This document shows, piece after piece, positions 24,949 to 35,424 of a stretch of DNA of 64,000 nucleotides; the stretch's first letter is position 1, and the number at the start of each line of letters is the position of its first letter. Origin of the DNA: Drosophila pseudoobscura (lineage: Eukaryota; Arthropoda; Insecta; Diptera; Drosophilidae); contig NC_046683.1 of the NCBI RefSeq assembly GCF_009870125.1, positions 54,761,869 to 54,825,868 on the forward strand, in the 5' to 3' direction. The position numbers and the translations under genes were made by a program. Under the pieces are notes generated by a model. That model saw nothing but the letters and a program-made list of their open reading frames with translations, was not told the DNA's origin and did not search any database.

Positions 24949-27900
24949 CTGAAAGGGAAAGGGGATTCATCAGCATGTTTTCTCTTTGGGGAAACTCTTT
25001 CCTCTCACCTCAATGCTGCCCAGCTTCTTGTGGCCATGTCCGCCACTGCCTCCATTCGTGAGGGACATCCCAGTGGGGCCACCGTCGCCGCCCTGCTCCT
25101 GCTGCTGGACATCCCGGATGACGGCGTCCAGGGACTCGGCCACCTCGGCAATGGCTCCCAGCTTGTGCGAGATGGCAGCGCAGGCCAGCTCATTGCTCCC
25201 CGTGGGCACAATCCTCAAAGTGGCTGCTGGCGGGGACTCCCCGGGCACTTCGCTGCCACTGGCACTGCTCGTCCGTCCACTGTCCGCGTGCAGGGGACTG
25301 GGGCTGCTGTCCAGCGGCAGTTCATCGGCCACGACGCTGAAATCACCAGAGAGACGGGCATTATCAGGGGGGGCTGCTCCCGAGTCCAATGAGGCAGTGC
25401 GTGAGTGCGAGGGCGTGGGCTCCTCCGTTTCATTGTCGTTGTCGTTGTCGTTGTCGTCGGTGTAGTCGCTCTGGGGATACGTTTCGCTGTCGTTTCGAAT
25501 GAGGGCTTTGATCTTGTCCAGACTCTTGAGGGGCTGCTGCCCTCGAAAATCCTCCTCCTCCTCTTCCTCTTCCTCTTCGGATTCCTCAAAGATGATGTCG
25601 CGTTCAATGGAGGCCTTGGCTATCTTCGTCTTTACACTGGACGTGCTGGCCGTCTCATCGTCATCGTCCTCACAATCATCCGCCTCCGCATCCCCATCTT
25701 CCTCGGCATCTTCGCTGCTCATCTCCGCGAGCTTACTGGCCTCATTGATGGCCTCCAGGAGCTTGCTCAACTCCTGGCTGGAGCCACTGATTGGATCCCC
25801 ATTGGCAAGATCCTCCTCTTCGCTGGCCAAAGGAGCAGCGGCGGCAGTTATTGTTTCCGATTCACTCTCCACATCGGGCGCCTCATCTACCACAATGCTG
25901 GGCACTTCCGGTCGAGTGGGGGCTGCCGTCGGCTCCTCCTCTGCCTCCTCGCCATCGCCCTTTGATTTGGCAAACAAATTACGAAATCGGGCAAACATAT
26001 TTCGCTTTCGGATGGCGGGGCTCGTTGTCTGGGAGGCTGTGGCGCCTCTGACTGGGATGAGGGACAATTAGTTTGACGTAATGCTCGGGAACACGCGTTT
26101 GGCTCGGGGCCAGGGTGGCACAGGGGAGCTGTGTCTCTCTCTCTCTCTGTATCTGATAATTGTAGTCTCTAATTATTCACTTTGCCAGGATTAGCATGGG
26201 AGCCTCATCAGCACCAATGACCGACGACCGAAGACCGAAGACCGAAAGAGAGGAAGAGCCACCCCTGAAGACACTTCTATAATTATCACTTTGCTCACTT
26301 TTGACCCACTTCGTGGGTGCGTGTCTTCTCCAGCCGGCCAAAAGATTGGGTTGGAATTCTCTAGATATTCTTCCCGCTAATATATGTATGTATACTCGTA
26401 GTGTTCTGAGTGTGTGGCTGAGTGTTTCATTAATTTGACAACCTGACAGTTGCTCGCGCGCCTAAAAAACTTTTTCCCGCTCCGAACAGATCCCGAATAA
26501 CCGCACTGGACCACGCACTCAAATAGACTGGTGGCTCCTGCTCTTTCGGTTCCCACTTAGTTCTGATATATCTTTTAGTTTAGATATATATCTTAGTGGT
26601 TGTTGTAGTTTTACTTATTCCTCGCCGCTGGCGGAACTTTTTCGAGTGGTGCGTCGCGTCTCTCCGTCGCTTGACATTTGTTTTATTCTGTCAAAAATGT
26701 ATTTTTGATTTTTCTTTGGGATTTTCAGGCTATTTGGGAACTGTTGTGGGGTTTGGTATGCCTCCGAAGTGCCTTTGGAAATCCCTTCTAGAGAGCATTC
26801 ACATTTCGTTCTCATTCGCTTTAATAGGTTCCAATTTGTCATTTCTTTTAGTATTATGTCTCACAGCTTATTAGTTTCTAGTTTCTAGTTCTGTTTCTGC
26901 TGTCTTTAGTGGTTTCTCTCGTGTGGCAGGGAATCGTGGAAATCTTTAACCTTTCCATAGTTTATATGCAGAACGCTTTTTCCCTGCAAGTTTTATGCGT
27001 TGAGCATAATGAATGAGCCGATGGCATGCCTAGAGTCCAGTCCGATGTCCAGGCACTCACGCAACTGCTGCAAAGTGGGGAGAAGAGCTGGAAGGGAAGG
27101 GGGGGAAGGGAGCCCTGGGAACACTCACCTTTTGCCCGTGAGGGCATCCAAGACAAACGGCTCCTTCAGTCGCTTCTTGAGCAGCCTGCCCAGCCGCACC
27201 ATGCGCCCCACCTCCACGAGGAGCTGCTCCCGGGCCAGCAGGTGACGCTGCAGCCGCGGCGGCAGCTCCCCCAGCGAGGGCCCGCCCGGCGACAGTTCCG
27301 CCTCCGTCTCGGCCTCGGCATCGCTGCTGATCCCACTGCTGCTGCGATTGTGCTGCTGTCGCTGCTGCTGCTGCAGCTGGGCGGAGAGCTCCTTCGTCAG
27401 CAGCGGGCGGAGCTCCCGCAGCTGGCGGTAGTAGGCCTCGACGCTGCGGTGGAAGACCGCCGAGACGCGCAGGCGGGTCATCTGCTCCTGGGCGATCGAC
27501 TGGAGGCTGTGCCAGGTGTGCTGCAGCTGGTGGGAGATGTGCTGCGGCTCAGACTCGTTTCCGGTTCCAGTCGTACTTCGTTCCAGTTTGCAGCAGAGTC
27601 GCAATGTCTGGGAGGCCTCCACCAATTGGCAGCCATAGTTGTAGATGCTCTGAAATGAGAGAGGGGGAGGTTGAAAGATTGAAAGGCTACTGCAACAGAT
27701 GGAAATACAAGAAAAATACTACAAATACTGAAAAATACCATATAATATGAAAAATACCAAAAAATACTACAAATAAACCACCTTATTACCGCAAGTTTTC
27801 TTTAAATATAGCATAAAATACTGGAAAAATACCAAAAAATACTAGATAATAACAAAAATACCAAATTAAATACCAAAATTTCTTCAAAAATCTGAAATCT

Positions 27901-30900
27901 CAATTAAATAATAAATATACTAAAAATACTTTAGAGCGAGCGGGAATGTTGGCACTCTCTAGCCGGTACCCAGTCAGTATAGATCTGAGGCATGGACAGA
28001 CATGGCTCAATCGACTCGGCTATTGATGCCGATCCAGAATATATACACTTTATGGGGTCGGAAACGCTTCCTTCTGGGCGTTACGCACCAAACCCTTCGA
28101 GAACCGAGTGTAAAAATACCAATAAATACCACAATTCACGTATAAAATACCATAACCGGCCACACTACCGTTAGTCCAAGCATGCCCTGCCCTGTGTGCC
28201 CCTTCTATCCGTCTCCCTCTTTCACTCTCATTCCCCTGAAAGCTTTTCACCCAAAAAATACATTCTCAAAAAGAAAAACAGAAGAATAAGGCGAAAAGAG
28301 AAAAAAAAACTCACCCGACCGGTTTCCTCGAACCCCTGCAGCTCGTCCTTCTGCAGCTGGATCTCGTGTATGTTGCAGCCGACATGGGAGTGACACTGCA
28401 ACAAGACCGCATAGAGCTCGCCCAGCCAGTCCCTGGCCCGCCGCGCGTCCTCCTCGTACGCATGGATGTGGGTCACCTGCTCCAAGGTGAGCCGCTGCAG
28501 CGCCAGCCGCTGGCCGCACACCTGACGTCTGGTGCGGCTGGCGTCGAGCTGGCGTCGCAGTCGGGCGATATCGGGGCTGTAGTCCAGCTGGAGGTCACGG
28601 CCCAGGGCGTCTTTCACCGGCATGGCCAACATGTCGCTGAGCTTCTCGCCCTCGCGCACAAGTTCGCGTTCGATGTTGCCTGCGAATGGTTTGTGGTGTG
28701 TGGGAGTTCGATCGGTGTTTGATGGGTAATGTTCGATGTTGGACAGCACTCACCCAACATGTTTTGGTTCGTCTTCAGCTGCAGGAGGAGCTGCTCCGCC
28801 TCGTGCCACTCGAGGGAGCGGCTCTCCACCTCCACCACATGGTTTCCGGTGGTCAGCAGCTCCTCGAAGTGTTCCAGCAGGCGGTGGTACCGCAGGGCCG
28901 TCATTAGGATGTTCCTCCTGCGCTCCAGACGCTTGGCAAAGGAGCGGCACACGAACTGCATGAAGTCGCGCTGCGAGAGGAGGTCCTGCACCTGCTCGGC
29001 CTGCCGGTCCTTGGAGAACGTCTCGATCTTGTAGAGCAGCTCGGCGTAGCAGCCGTAGGTGTCGCGGCACTCGAGCTCCAGCTGATCGTGGGCGGAGCGG
29101 AGGGTCTCGCATCCCCGAACGTCCCCGCCCACGCTCCGCTGGCGGCCCAGCAGCTGCTCCGCCTGCTGCAGGATCCAGTTCGTGACGAAGGCCACACCCT
29201 CCTCGAGTGTCCCCCGTTCGCGGGCCTCCCGCAGAGAGCGCAGCAGCTCCAGCCAGGCGGTGCGTATCGCCGTCTGCTTCTTCTCGATTTCGTTGAGCCG
29301 CAGCTCGATGCGGGTCCGCTCGCAGCACAGGTCCGGCGGCAGCGGGGGCCCTCTCTGCGGTGGAGGAGGGGCCATCGTGGCGGTCGCAGGGGCCGGGGCC
29401 GGGGCTGGAGCAGGGGCTGTGGCTGTGGCTGGGGCTGGGCTGTCGAGTGCAACAGGTGCGGCCGCTTGCGGCTCGTAGACCTCGTTGAAGCGCGCCAAGA
29501 TCGCGTTACCTAAACAATGGGCCGCAGAAGGAGAGAAAGAAATGTATCTGGCGGCACTCTGGGGCTCCCATTGACGGGAATCTCTAGCGCTATTCTCACA
29601 CAAAAGTGAAACCTCTCATTCTGTGGATTGGATTGTGGCATGTGCCACCATTTCGTTGCGCATCAACGACTTTTGTGGCTTTAAGTGAAAGGTCACGTTT
29701 TTCCCTTGTCTCTGTCTCTGTCTCCGTCTCTGAGAGACCCACGCACTCGCACGAATCCCCCATTCTCCAGCCCAGAACGCGGTTAAAGTTGTTGAAATTA
29801 AAGTCGATCGCAAACCGCAAACCGAAACGAATCAAAAATACCTCAAAGAAGCCAAAAAAAAAGCAAAACGCAAGGAATTCCCTTCTTTGGAGTTCCTTGT
29901 GGCATAAAGTATCTATTTTCAAGGGAAACCGCTCCTTGAAGCTCCTTTTTATATGCCTGAATATTTAGTAAACGCAAAAAGAGGTCTACGAATTGCCTGG
30001 GTTTATTATGGGATAATTTATTCAGCAAATATGAATCAGGCTTTCCCTGGAATACTTTATACAAATCTTCCACAAAGGGAGCTTCATTCCCCGTACGATA
30101 TTTGGGCTTAATCCCTAAATATTCCCACCAAAAAAAAAGACAGAACTCTGTGAAACCAAAGACCTTAAAGGCTGGCCATTCCCTTGTCACATTTGATTAT
30201 TATTGATCATTTGTGAATCGTTTGTCTTTATCTCCGTAGGCCTCAATCTATAAGCTCTCCATCGGCCGTATTTCAATGTTTTTGAAAGCCGTTAAAGCCA
30301 ACCCACCAGCAAAGACAAAACAAACGCGAAAAACGAGTTTGCCAAACGTGGAGCACATTTCTAATTGAAAACACACTCGAAAAATTCAATGATTTACTTG
30401 TCACATGTGTCTCAGCCCCCCCTCTGGCTCTCTGGCTCTCCGTCTCCGCCTCTCCGTCTCCACCTCTCCATTAACCAACACGTTTCGAGGGCACTTTGAA
30501 TTATGTTAATTGCACACGGCGGAGAAAACAAAAAAAAAAAACAAATGACTTGAGCCACAAACTCGATTCGTAACAGCAGCGCGATTCGAAATTTGATGCG
30601 GAGTTGAACTCCGAATCGACGGAGATCGAGTGTCGACTCACCCATGTCGATGGCCGCCTCGATGCTGCCCTGGACCCGGGCATGCAGTTGGGCGCACTTC
30701 TTGAGCTCCGCATCCGCTTCCGTTGGCCGCATCGCCTTGTTGGCCCGCAGCAGAGCCAGCAGCTGCTCCATGGCGCCCAGGGTCTGGACGTGCGACTTGG
30801 TGAACTCGTCGATGGCCTGGTGCAAATCGAATGGAATGCTAATCGAACTCGAACCAATGCGATTTGCGGCACTCACCTTGCGCTGTTGCAGCCACAGATC

Positions 30901-32206
30901 GTAGTTGAACTGCAGTGTGCCGCCCAGCTCCTCCGGCAGATTGTGCAGATCAATGAATTTCGCCAGACGCGACCTGGACAGCACCAAAGGCTGTGGATGG
31001 ACGATGGAATGACAGAGGATTAGGGATTTTCGGGGGTGAGATGGGGCAGGGTAGTACCTCTCCTTTGGTCTGCGATTTGGCGCACGGCTCCACGTGCTTC
31101 TCCCAGAATCCCTCCGCCCTGACTAGATACAGGTCCACACTGATGTCGCCCCCAAAGAGGCTGTAGATCTGGCGCACCTGCTGCCGGCTGATCCGACTGC
31201 TGCTCTCCTGGGCATTCACGATCACGCTGACGCCGTTCTGCAGCACTGAAGCGCTGCAAAAAAGATCCACGGAGGATTGGGGTTACAACGGAGAGAAGAT
31301 CCGCGGCTAAATGCTTCATTAGGCCGCCAGTTAAGTTTACTTTTAATTAAAGACTCTGTCTTTGGGGTCTCTGGTGACCCAATGCCTGGCTTGATTGATC
31401 ACGATCAATATATCCATAATTCATAAGGGGGCCCCCTTCCCTCTGTCCCCCTTCCCTCTGTCCCTTTGATTGCTGCCTCGTCAAATCCCACAATTTGCTT
31501 GTTTCGAGGGGCGTTGCTCTAAACGGCCTTTGAATGGGGTAGCAGGGGGCATATTGCCTGCTTTGCTTTTCTGATGGATTGCTGCCCAACTAACTGTTGC
31601 TTTCCCTTTTTTCAGATAACCCGCAAACCGAAAGAAATGCAGTGGAAATGGAATGTAAGTAGTGGAAAATATCTCCTTAAAGGGAGACCTGGAAAACCCT
31701 CTACAGCTTTAGCTTTTCTCAACTCCCCAAAAACCTCTTGGAAGAGAGCATTCCGCCGTCGACCTTTGGCTGAAGACACTGCCGTCATCAGATCGGCTTT
31801 TAGAGACATTTACTTGGCCGTAGAACTGTGACACTTTGCATATAAATAACCAGATATTGTCCCTCGACCCATCCCCAATCAAAAGTAATGAAAGAGCGTA
31901 TATAAGAAAAGAAACCTATATCATCTGCGGGTTATTTGCATATTTCGGCCATATGCTAATTAGTTGGTCGGCATTTCCACACATCTTTTTGTTCTGTAGT
32001 TCTGTAGCTCTGTAGCTCTGTAATTCCCGATATTCTCACCTGAGCGAACGCTTGAGATAGTCGAGAGTCAGCTGGAGATAGCGACGATTCCACAGCTGTA
32101 GATCGTTGAAGGCATTCACAACGAAAATGATCCGCTTCTGGCGATCGAAGCCGCCGGACAGATAGGCGCTGCGCGTCTGCAGGGCATTCAACACGTCCTC
32201 CTCCAT
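24310..32206 (-). CDS. SESTD1-like gene: SEC14/CRAL-TRIO plus spectrin-repeat protein, 9 exons
   Basis: Seen: coding exons (5' to 3') 32206-32040, 31253-31058, 30990-30877, 30816-30642, 29509-28754, 28679-28315, 27649-27129, 26047-25009 and 24948-24310. Every junction is GT..AG and the phases (2,0,0,1,1,0,2,0) agree, giving about 1323 aa. Residues 1-155 form a SEC14 domain of the Trio/SESTD1 type (QTRSAYLSGGFD near the start; NLPEELGGTLQFNYDLW near its end). Residues 160-765 are spectrin-like helices, and 765-1323 are acidic and Ser-rich. Family knowledge: vertebrate SESTD1 (about 700 aa) binds phospholipids and has been tied to TRPC channels and Wnt/PCP signalling. Its segment EEDAAQAVEWLSEL is mirrored here by EEDARRARDWLGEL. 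Inference: a lipid-binding cytoplasmic scaffold. The long acidic tail is absent from the vertebrate protein. Start choice: first ATG after the acceptor, matching the SESTD1 start. Fusion to the next gene is possible (see findings). Confidence 0.85.
25009..26047 (-). CDS. SESTD1-like exon 8 (acidic disordered tail)
   Basis: A 346-codon exon, open throughout, joined in frame by a split Arg codon. Near its start is a basic amphipathic stretch (RKRNMFARFRNLFAKSKG). Strongly acidic low complexity follows (EESEEEEEEEEEDF; DDNDNDNDNE). There is no counterpart in vertebrate SESTD1, so the role is unknown; predicted disorder or membrane/charge-mediated contacts are inference. Two AGs lie four bases apart at the acceptor (CCCAG, TCAG); only the downstream one keeps frame. 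Confidence 0.8.
26048..27128 (-). other. Intron 7 of the SESTD1-like gene
   Basis: 1.08 kb, no coding signal. CT repeats at about 26130-26145 and T-rich DNA; TAGTTTCTAGTTTCTAGTT at about 26870-26890. Confidence 0.7.
27129..27649 (-). CDS. SESTD1-like exon 7 (last spectrin-like repeat, Gln-rich insert)
   Basis: It begins SIYNYGCQLVEASQTLRLCC, matching the SESTD1 segment [20 protein letters not shown] directly after the exon 6 match. After a helical stretch it has a Gln/Arg insert (LQQQQRQQHNRSSS), then basic helices ending LKEPFVLDALTGKR. Acceptor TTTCAG, donor AAAG|GTGAGT, phase 2 out. Confidence 0.85.
27650..28314 (-). other. Intron 6 of the SESTD1-like gene: AATACC array with inserted MITE copy
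   Basis: Degenerate AAATACCA-type units at about 27705-27930 and again at about 28110-28155 flank a decayed MITE/DINE-like copy (27955-28110). The array thus appears split by the insertion. Confidence 0.65.
27955..28110 (-). mobile_element. Decayed copy of the MITE / DINE-1-like element
   Basis: The reverse complement shares GTAACGCCCAGAAGGAA, CGTTTCCGACCCC, AAAGTGTATATATTCT and CATCAATAGCCGAGTCGATT with the element at 41384-41665. Terminal repeats are missing. It lies in an intron of the SESTD1-like gene. Confidence 0.7.
28315..28679 (-). CDS. SESTD1-like exon 6 (diagnostic SESTD1 spectrin segment)
   Basis: Acceptor TTCGCAG, donor CGG|GTGAG, phase 1 in and 0 out. It contains HIHAYEEDARRARDWLGEL and LLQCHSHVG, the best match in the gene to vertebrate SESTD1 (CEEDAAQAVEWLSELLDALLK). 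This is the main reason for the family call. Confidence 0.85.
28754..29509 (-). CDS. SESTD1-like exon 5 (spectrin-like helices, Pro/Ala linker)
   Basis: A 252-codon exon. It opens with a low-complexity Ala/Pro/Thr linker (about residues 235-265; PAPATATAPAPAP then PPPPQRGPPLPP) that interrupts the helices. Long heptad-patterned helices follow (RTRIELRLNEIEKK; HEAEQLLLQLKTNQNMLG). Acceptor TTTAG, donor TTGG|GTGAGT. SESTD1 has its spectrin repeats at this position. Confidence 0.85.
29510..30641 (-). other. Intron 4 of the SESTD1-like gene
   Basis: 1.1 kb, AT-rich in 29.9-30.4 kb with (CT)n near 30420-30475. No gene seen on either strand. Confidence 0.7.
30642..30816 (-). CDS. SESTD1-like exon 4 (start of helical region)
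   Basis: Acceptor GCACCAG, donor ATGG|GTGAGT, phase 0 in and phase 1 out. It encodes 58 codons of amphipathic helix (AIDEFTKSHVQTLGAMEQLLALL...), the start of the first spectrin-like bundle. Confidence 0.8.
30877..30990 (-). CDS. SESTD1-like exon 3 (end of SEC14 domain)
   Basis: 38 codons between CCACAG and AAG|GTGAGT. The motif 'LPEELGGTLQFNYDLWLQQRK' corresponds to the conserved C-terminal element of Trio-class SEC14 domains (LTPEFDG-L-Y-H-WIE in Trio). Confidence 0.85.
31058..31253 (-). CDS. SESTD1-like exon 2 (SEC14 core)
   Basis: Acceptor TTTGCAG and donor GAG|GTACTA. It continues exon 1 in frame (split Ser codon) with SASVLQNGVSVIVNAQES. This is the beta strand 'G(V/F)xVIV' and the following helix of a SEC14 fold, then a segment ending in VEPCAKSQTKGE. 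It ends in phase 0. Confidence 0.8.
31254..32039 (-). other. Intron 1 (between coding exons 1 and 2) of the SESTD1-like gene
   Basis: 786 bp. Short tandem copies 'ccccttccctctgt' at 31432-31462 and 'tctgtagc' repeats at 31995-32022. No coding potential. Confidence 0.7.
32040..32206 (-). CDS. SESTD1-like exon 1 (start; SEC14 N-terminus)
   Basis: The ATG at 32206 lies two bases after an acceptor (TGACAG at 32213-32209), so the transcript has at least one upstream non-coding exon. The exon encodes 55 codons plus two bases (MEEDVLNALQTRSAYLSGG...) and ends at a strong CAG|GTGAG donor. The LSGG-D-R motif is typical of the CRAL-TRIO N-terminus in SESTD1, Trio and Kalirin. Confidence 0.8.
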
Positions 32207-32208
32207 GT

Positions 32209-33338
32209 CTGTCAGGGATTACAATCGGGGGGCGGGGGGCGGGGGATACGATGATGATGCGGATGATGGGATCTCGTCGGGATCGTTCGGATGATGCGGC
32301 TTCTCTTCTCTTGAATTCTTAATTGAAGCTTTTGTGTCTCCGGCAGGCAGCAGTCATTATTCCTACGATATGTGTGCAGAGGAAAATGCTGTTTAAGATT
32401 TTCTTTTTGTTTGCTGGAAAATTAATACAAGTCACAGTTATGTGAGGCTGTTTTCTGTTGTTGGTGGCTCTGCTGCTGCTGCCGCTGCTGCTGCTGCTGC
32501 ACAATGCTGCACATTTCCAAATGCCGCGCGACTTTGTTGGGGAACACGTTTGACAAGTTGCAGCTGCCTGAAGTTTGCTGCCTTTAGCCAGAGTCAGAGC
32601 CAAAGCCAGTCTCTCCACATGATTTTCACTATTTTCATGTTAGTTTAGGAGTTTTTGTTGTTTACATACCCTAACAGAGAGGGTACTTGTGTTATCCGGA
32701 GGAGAAAGAGGTGTTTTCCAAGAGTATAAGGTATTCCTGAACGCCATTAACAGGGAGGTCTCTCATAGTACTTTGAAACTTTGCAAAAGTCCCCCCTTTG
32801 GGTCTGATATACAAATCTGAAGAGACGGTTTTAGCACCTGGATATCTTAAGCGATCAAAGACAGTCGTTAGCTTTGGATGTTTTCATTCAAATCGGACAT
32901 TTCTATTGTTCTTAAGGGGCACCCAGTTACGAATGGAACTTTGTACCATCGCTCATTAAAAGAGTCGCTTTTTTCTATACAAAGATTTAGTTTTAAATTT
33001 GTACTAAAATCCCCAGCATTCTCCATAAAGTTTTCGATGATTCCACCAAGTCCCAACTCATTTTATGGCAAGGAAGGGTATCCCCAGCTTCGTTGCCCCA
33101 ATTGCTGTTTTTCTGGTCTGGTCTCCTCTCTCTCTCTCTCTCTCTCTCTATCTCCTACTGGCTCTTCGAGACTAATGGAAAAATTCCATTTTAGCGCATG
33201 AGTATTTTGACACAAATTGAAGTTAAATTTTTTTTCTATGCCAGAGAGGCGGCAGCGGCAGTTTGAACTTAATTTCCCGGCTGATAAGGGGCGCGGCATA
33301 CACTCAAACGCAACACACACACACAATCGACCGAGAGA

Positions 33339-33380
<42 letters not shown>

Positions 33381-34924
33381 GAGCAGAAGAGTGCAGTAAT
33401 TCTTTCACTTGAATGTACGTGTATTGCAACAACAAAAATCCTGTTTGCTTGAAAGTCCGTCTATCTTACAGTTATGCGTAAGTGGTCTCTCCTGCCACAG
33501 ACCCTCGTCCCCCCCTCCGTCCCCCTCTTACAAACTTGCTCCGCTTTTTTTTTGTATGTTCTATGCCTGGTCGAGCAATTTGCACTGCTTTGGTTCGATG
33601 GGTGGGGGCTTGGTGGCTGGGGGCGGGGGGGCTGGGCGCTGGTCTCGGGTTTGATGGAGTGGCTGTATAGCAACCTGTTCCTTCGGACAGCTTTTAGGAG
33701 AGGAAGCTGTAATAATTGTCATAGCTGTAGATAGGTAGCGGTTTTTTCCCCCCTCCCCCCTCCCCCCTAGCCAGCATGCCACTTCCCCTACGGCTGCCAC
33801 TGCCCCCCCGTACCGCGCCCCCCCGTACCGCGCCTCTTCCGCATTGAATTTCAATTAATGGCAGAAAAAAAAACCTTGCAGAAGCCACTTTCTGGCTTGA
33901 GCATGAAAATATTTTCTGGTTTCAAATGTCAGTCGAAAAATTACTTGCAAATAAATATGGAATGGCAGAGCTATGTCTATATGAGGATTCAGCAGAAAAA
34001 GAAACACAAAAGAGGCAGCAGAAAACATGTAAGAATGCTCAGGCCATGGGATACCCATTATTCGTATTTGTTTCTGGGAAGAAATCCCTTGGGTTGATGG
34101 ACAGATCGTAAAGGGGGGCTAAACGCTCCATAGAATATGAAAGAAAAAACCTTGAAATTCGGGTGGTCCTTCCTTAGCATGGAGTGCCAATATACCCCTC
34201 CCCCCAGCACGCTCCCAGTGCGGGGTATGCCAAAAAAGGGTAGCTGCAAATTGCGACCCCCGCAGGGCACGTAATGCTCCGCTTTCCGCTAACTTTGAAG
34301 CGGTAACGGGGCACACCTTTTAGGCCCCAACTGCGTCTGCTGCTGCTGCTGCTGCTGCTGCTTGTGGCACGTAAAAATGCTACTAAAATAGACAGCCCGC
34401 CGCAGCAGCGGCAACAACAATCAACCGTTTGAGTTTGAGTTTGAGTTTCTGTTTTGTTTTCTTTCAATTTGGTAAACTTTCTTGAGAACTTTTTTTCTGC
34501 CCTCTCTCCTCTCTCCCACGGACTTCGACTGCGACTCCGACGTTGACGTTGACTCTCGGGGCAGCTTTTATTTTGTTTTATGATATGACGATAAGATCTA
34601 TGCGGGGCAGGCGAAAATGAACAACGGCAACGGGCTGTTAAATTAATTGAAAAGTTCAACTGGCAGGCAGCAACAGCAACAACAACAATAGCAACAACAG
34701 CAACAACAAAAAGTCATTAACATTTCTCCACAAAATTTGTTTTAACAGCTGACAAATGTTTTTTTGGTTTCCAAATGAGTTTTGCAGTTCATTCCGTGGC
34801 GTATTCTTGGGGTATTCTGTAATTTGACTTGAATTATGTTCAAAGTTTCGCGTAAATGACTTCTCCAGAACTCTTCTTTATCGATTCTTGATTCGCGATT
34901 GCCGAACATTTGTTGTTGTCTTAC
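32209..34924. other. Presumed 5' intron / upstream DNA of the SESTD1-like gene
   Basis: Low-complexity-rich: CTG repeats (32468-32500, 34338-34362), (CT)n at 33125-33152, (GA)n at 33335-33382 and C/G-rich runs (33735-33830). A short ATACCCT...AGGGTA palindrome at about 32666-32690 may be a remnant of a DINE-like end. No exon found. Confidence 0.5.
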
Positions 34925-35100
34925 TTTCGAATTCCTAAACGGATTAATTTTTATTACGAGTATCTCGGCACCGCACCGCAGAACCGCACCGCAAACCACC
35001 GCTCGACCGTCCGCACAATTCAGGCGCTCGGCTTGAAGTCTCGCGCCGGCGTGAAGAGCTCCGCTGGAACTCGGTTCGAGTTGGTGCGCGGGGCTCGCAC
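34925..35100 (-). other. Candidate non-coding first exon of the SESTD1-like gene (5' end approximate)
   Basis: Minus strand: a GC-rich leader with GCGGTGCGG repeats ends at a good donor (GAAA|GTAAGA, exon end 34925). The coding exon at 32206 begins two bases after an acceptor, so an upstream 5' UTR exon is required, and this is the best donor I see in the 2.9 kb upstream. The start was not resolved. Confidence 0.35.
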
Positions 35101-35135
35101 AGGTTCGATCTTGAGTTGCGGTGCGATCTGCCGTT

Positions 35136-35424
35136 CGGTTCGAGCCTATGGATCGCCTGGTGGCGGTTCGAGTCCATGCATCGGCTCGTGGCGGTTCGAG
35201 GCCATGGATCGGCTCGCTGCGGTTCGAGCCCATGGTTCGGCTCGTTGCGGCTCGAGCCCATGGATCGGCTCGTTGCGGTTCGAGCCCATGGATCGCCTGC
35301 TTGCGGTTCGAGTCCACGAATCGCCTGGTGGCGGTTCGAGTCCATGGATCGGCTCGTTGCGGCTGGAGCCCATGGTTCGCCTGGTTGCGGTTCGAGCCCA
35401 TGCATTGGCTCGTTGCGGTTCGAG
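35136..35424. repeat. 28-bp minisatellite, 10.3 copies, each unit with a B-box-like core
   Basis: Ten head-to-tail units of exactly 28 bp, plus a 9-base partial unit. Each begins CGGTTCGAG (or CGGCTCGAG/CGGCTGGAG) followed by YCCATGGATCG. No unit contains a stop in any frame and 28 is not a multiple of 3, so ORFs run through it in all frames on both strands. They are repeat artefacts, not genes. Confidence 0.95.

Noticed and set aside
35136..35424. tRNA gene suggested by GGTTCGAGTCC
   Set aside because: Bases flanking the T-loop-like motif do not pair as a T stem, and no acceptor or anticodon arm is present.
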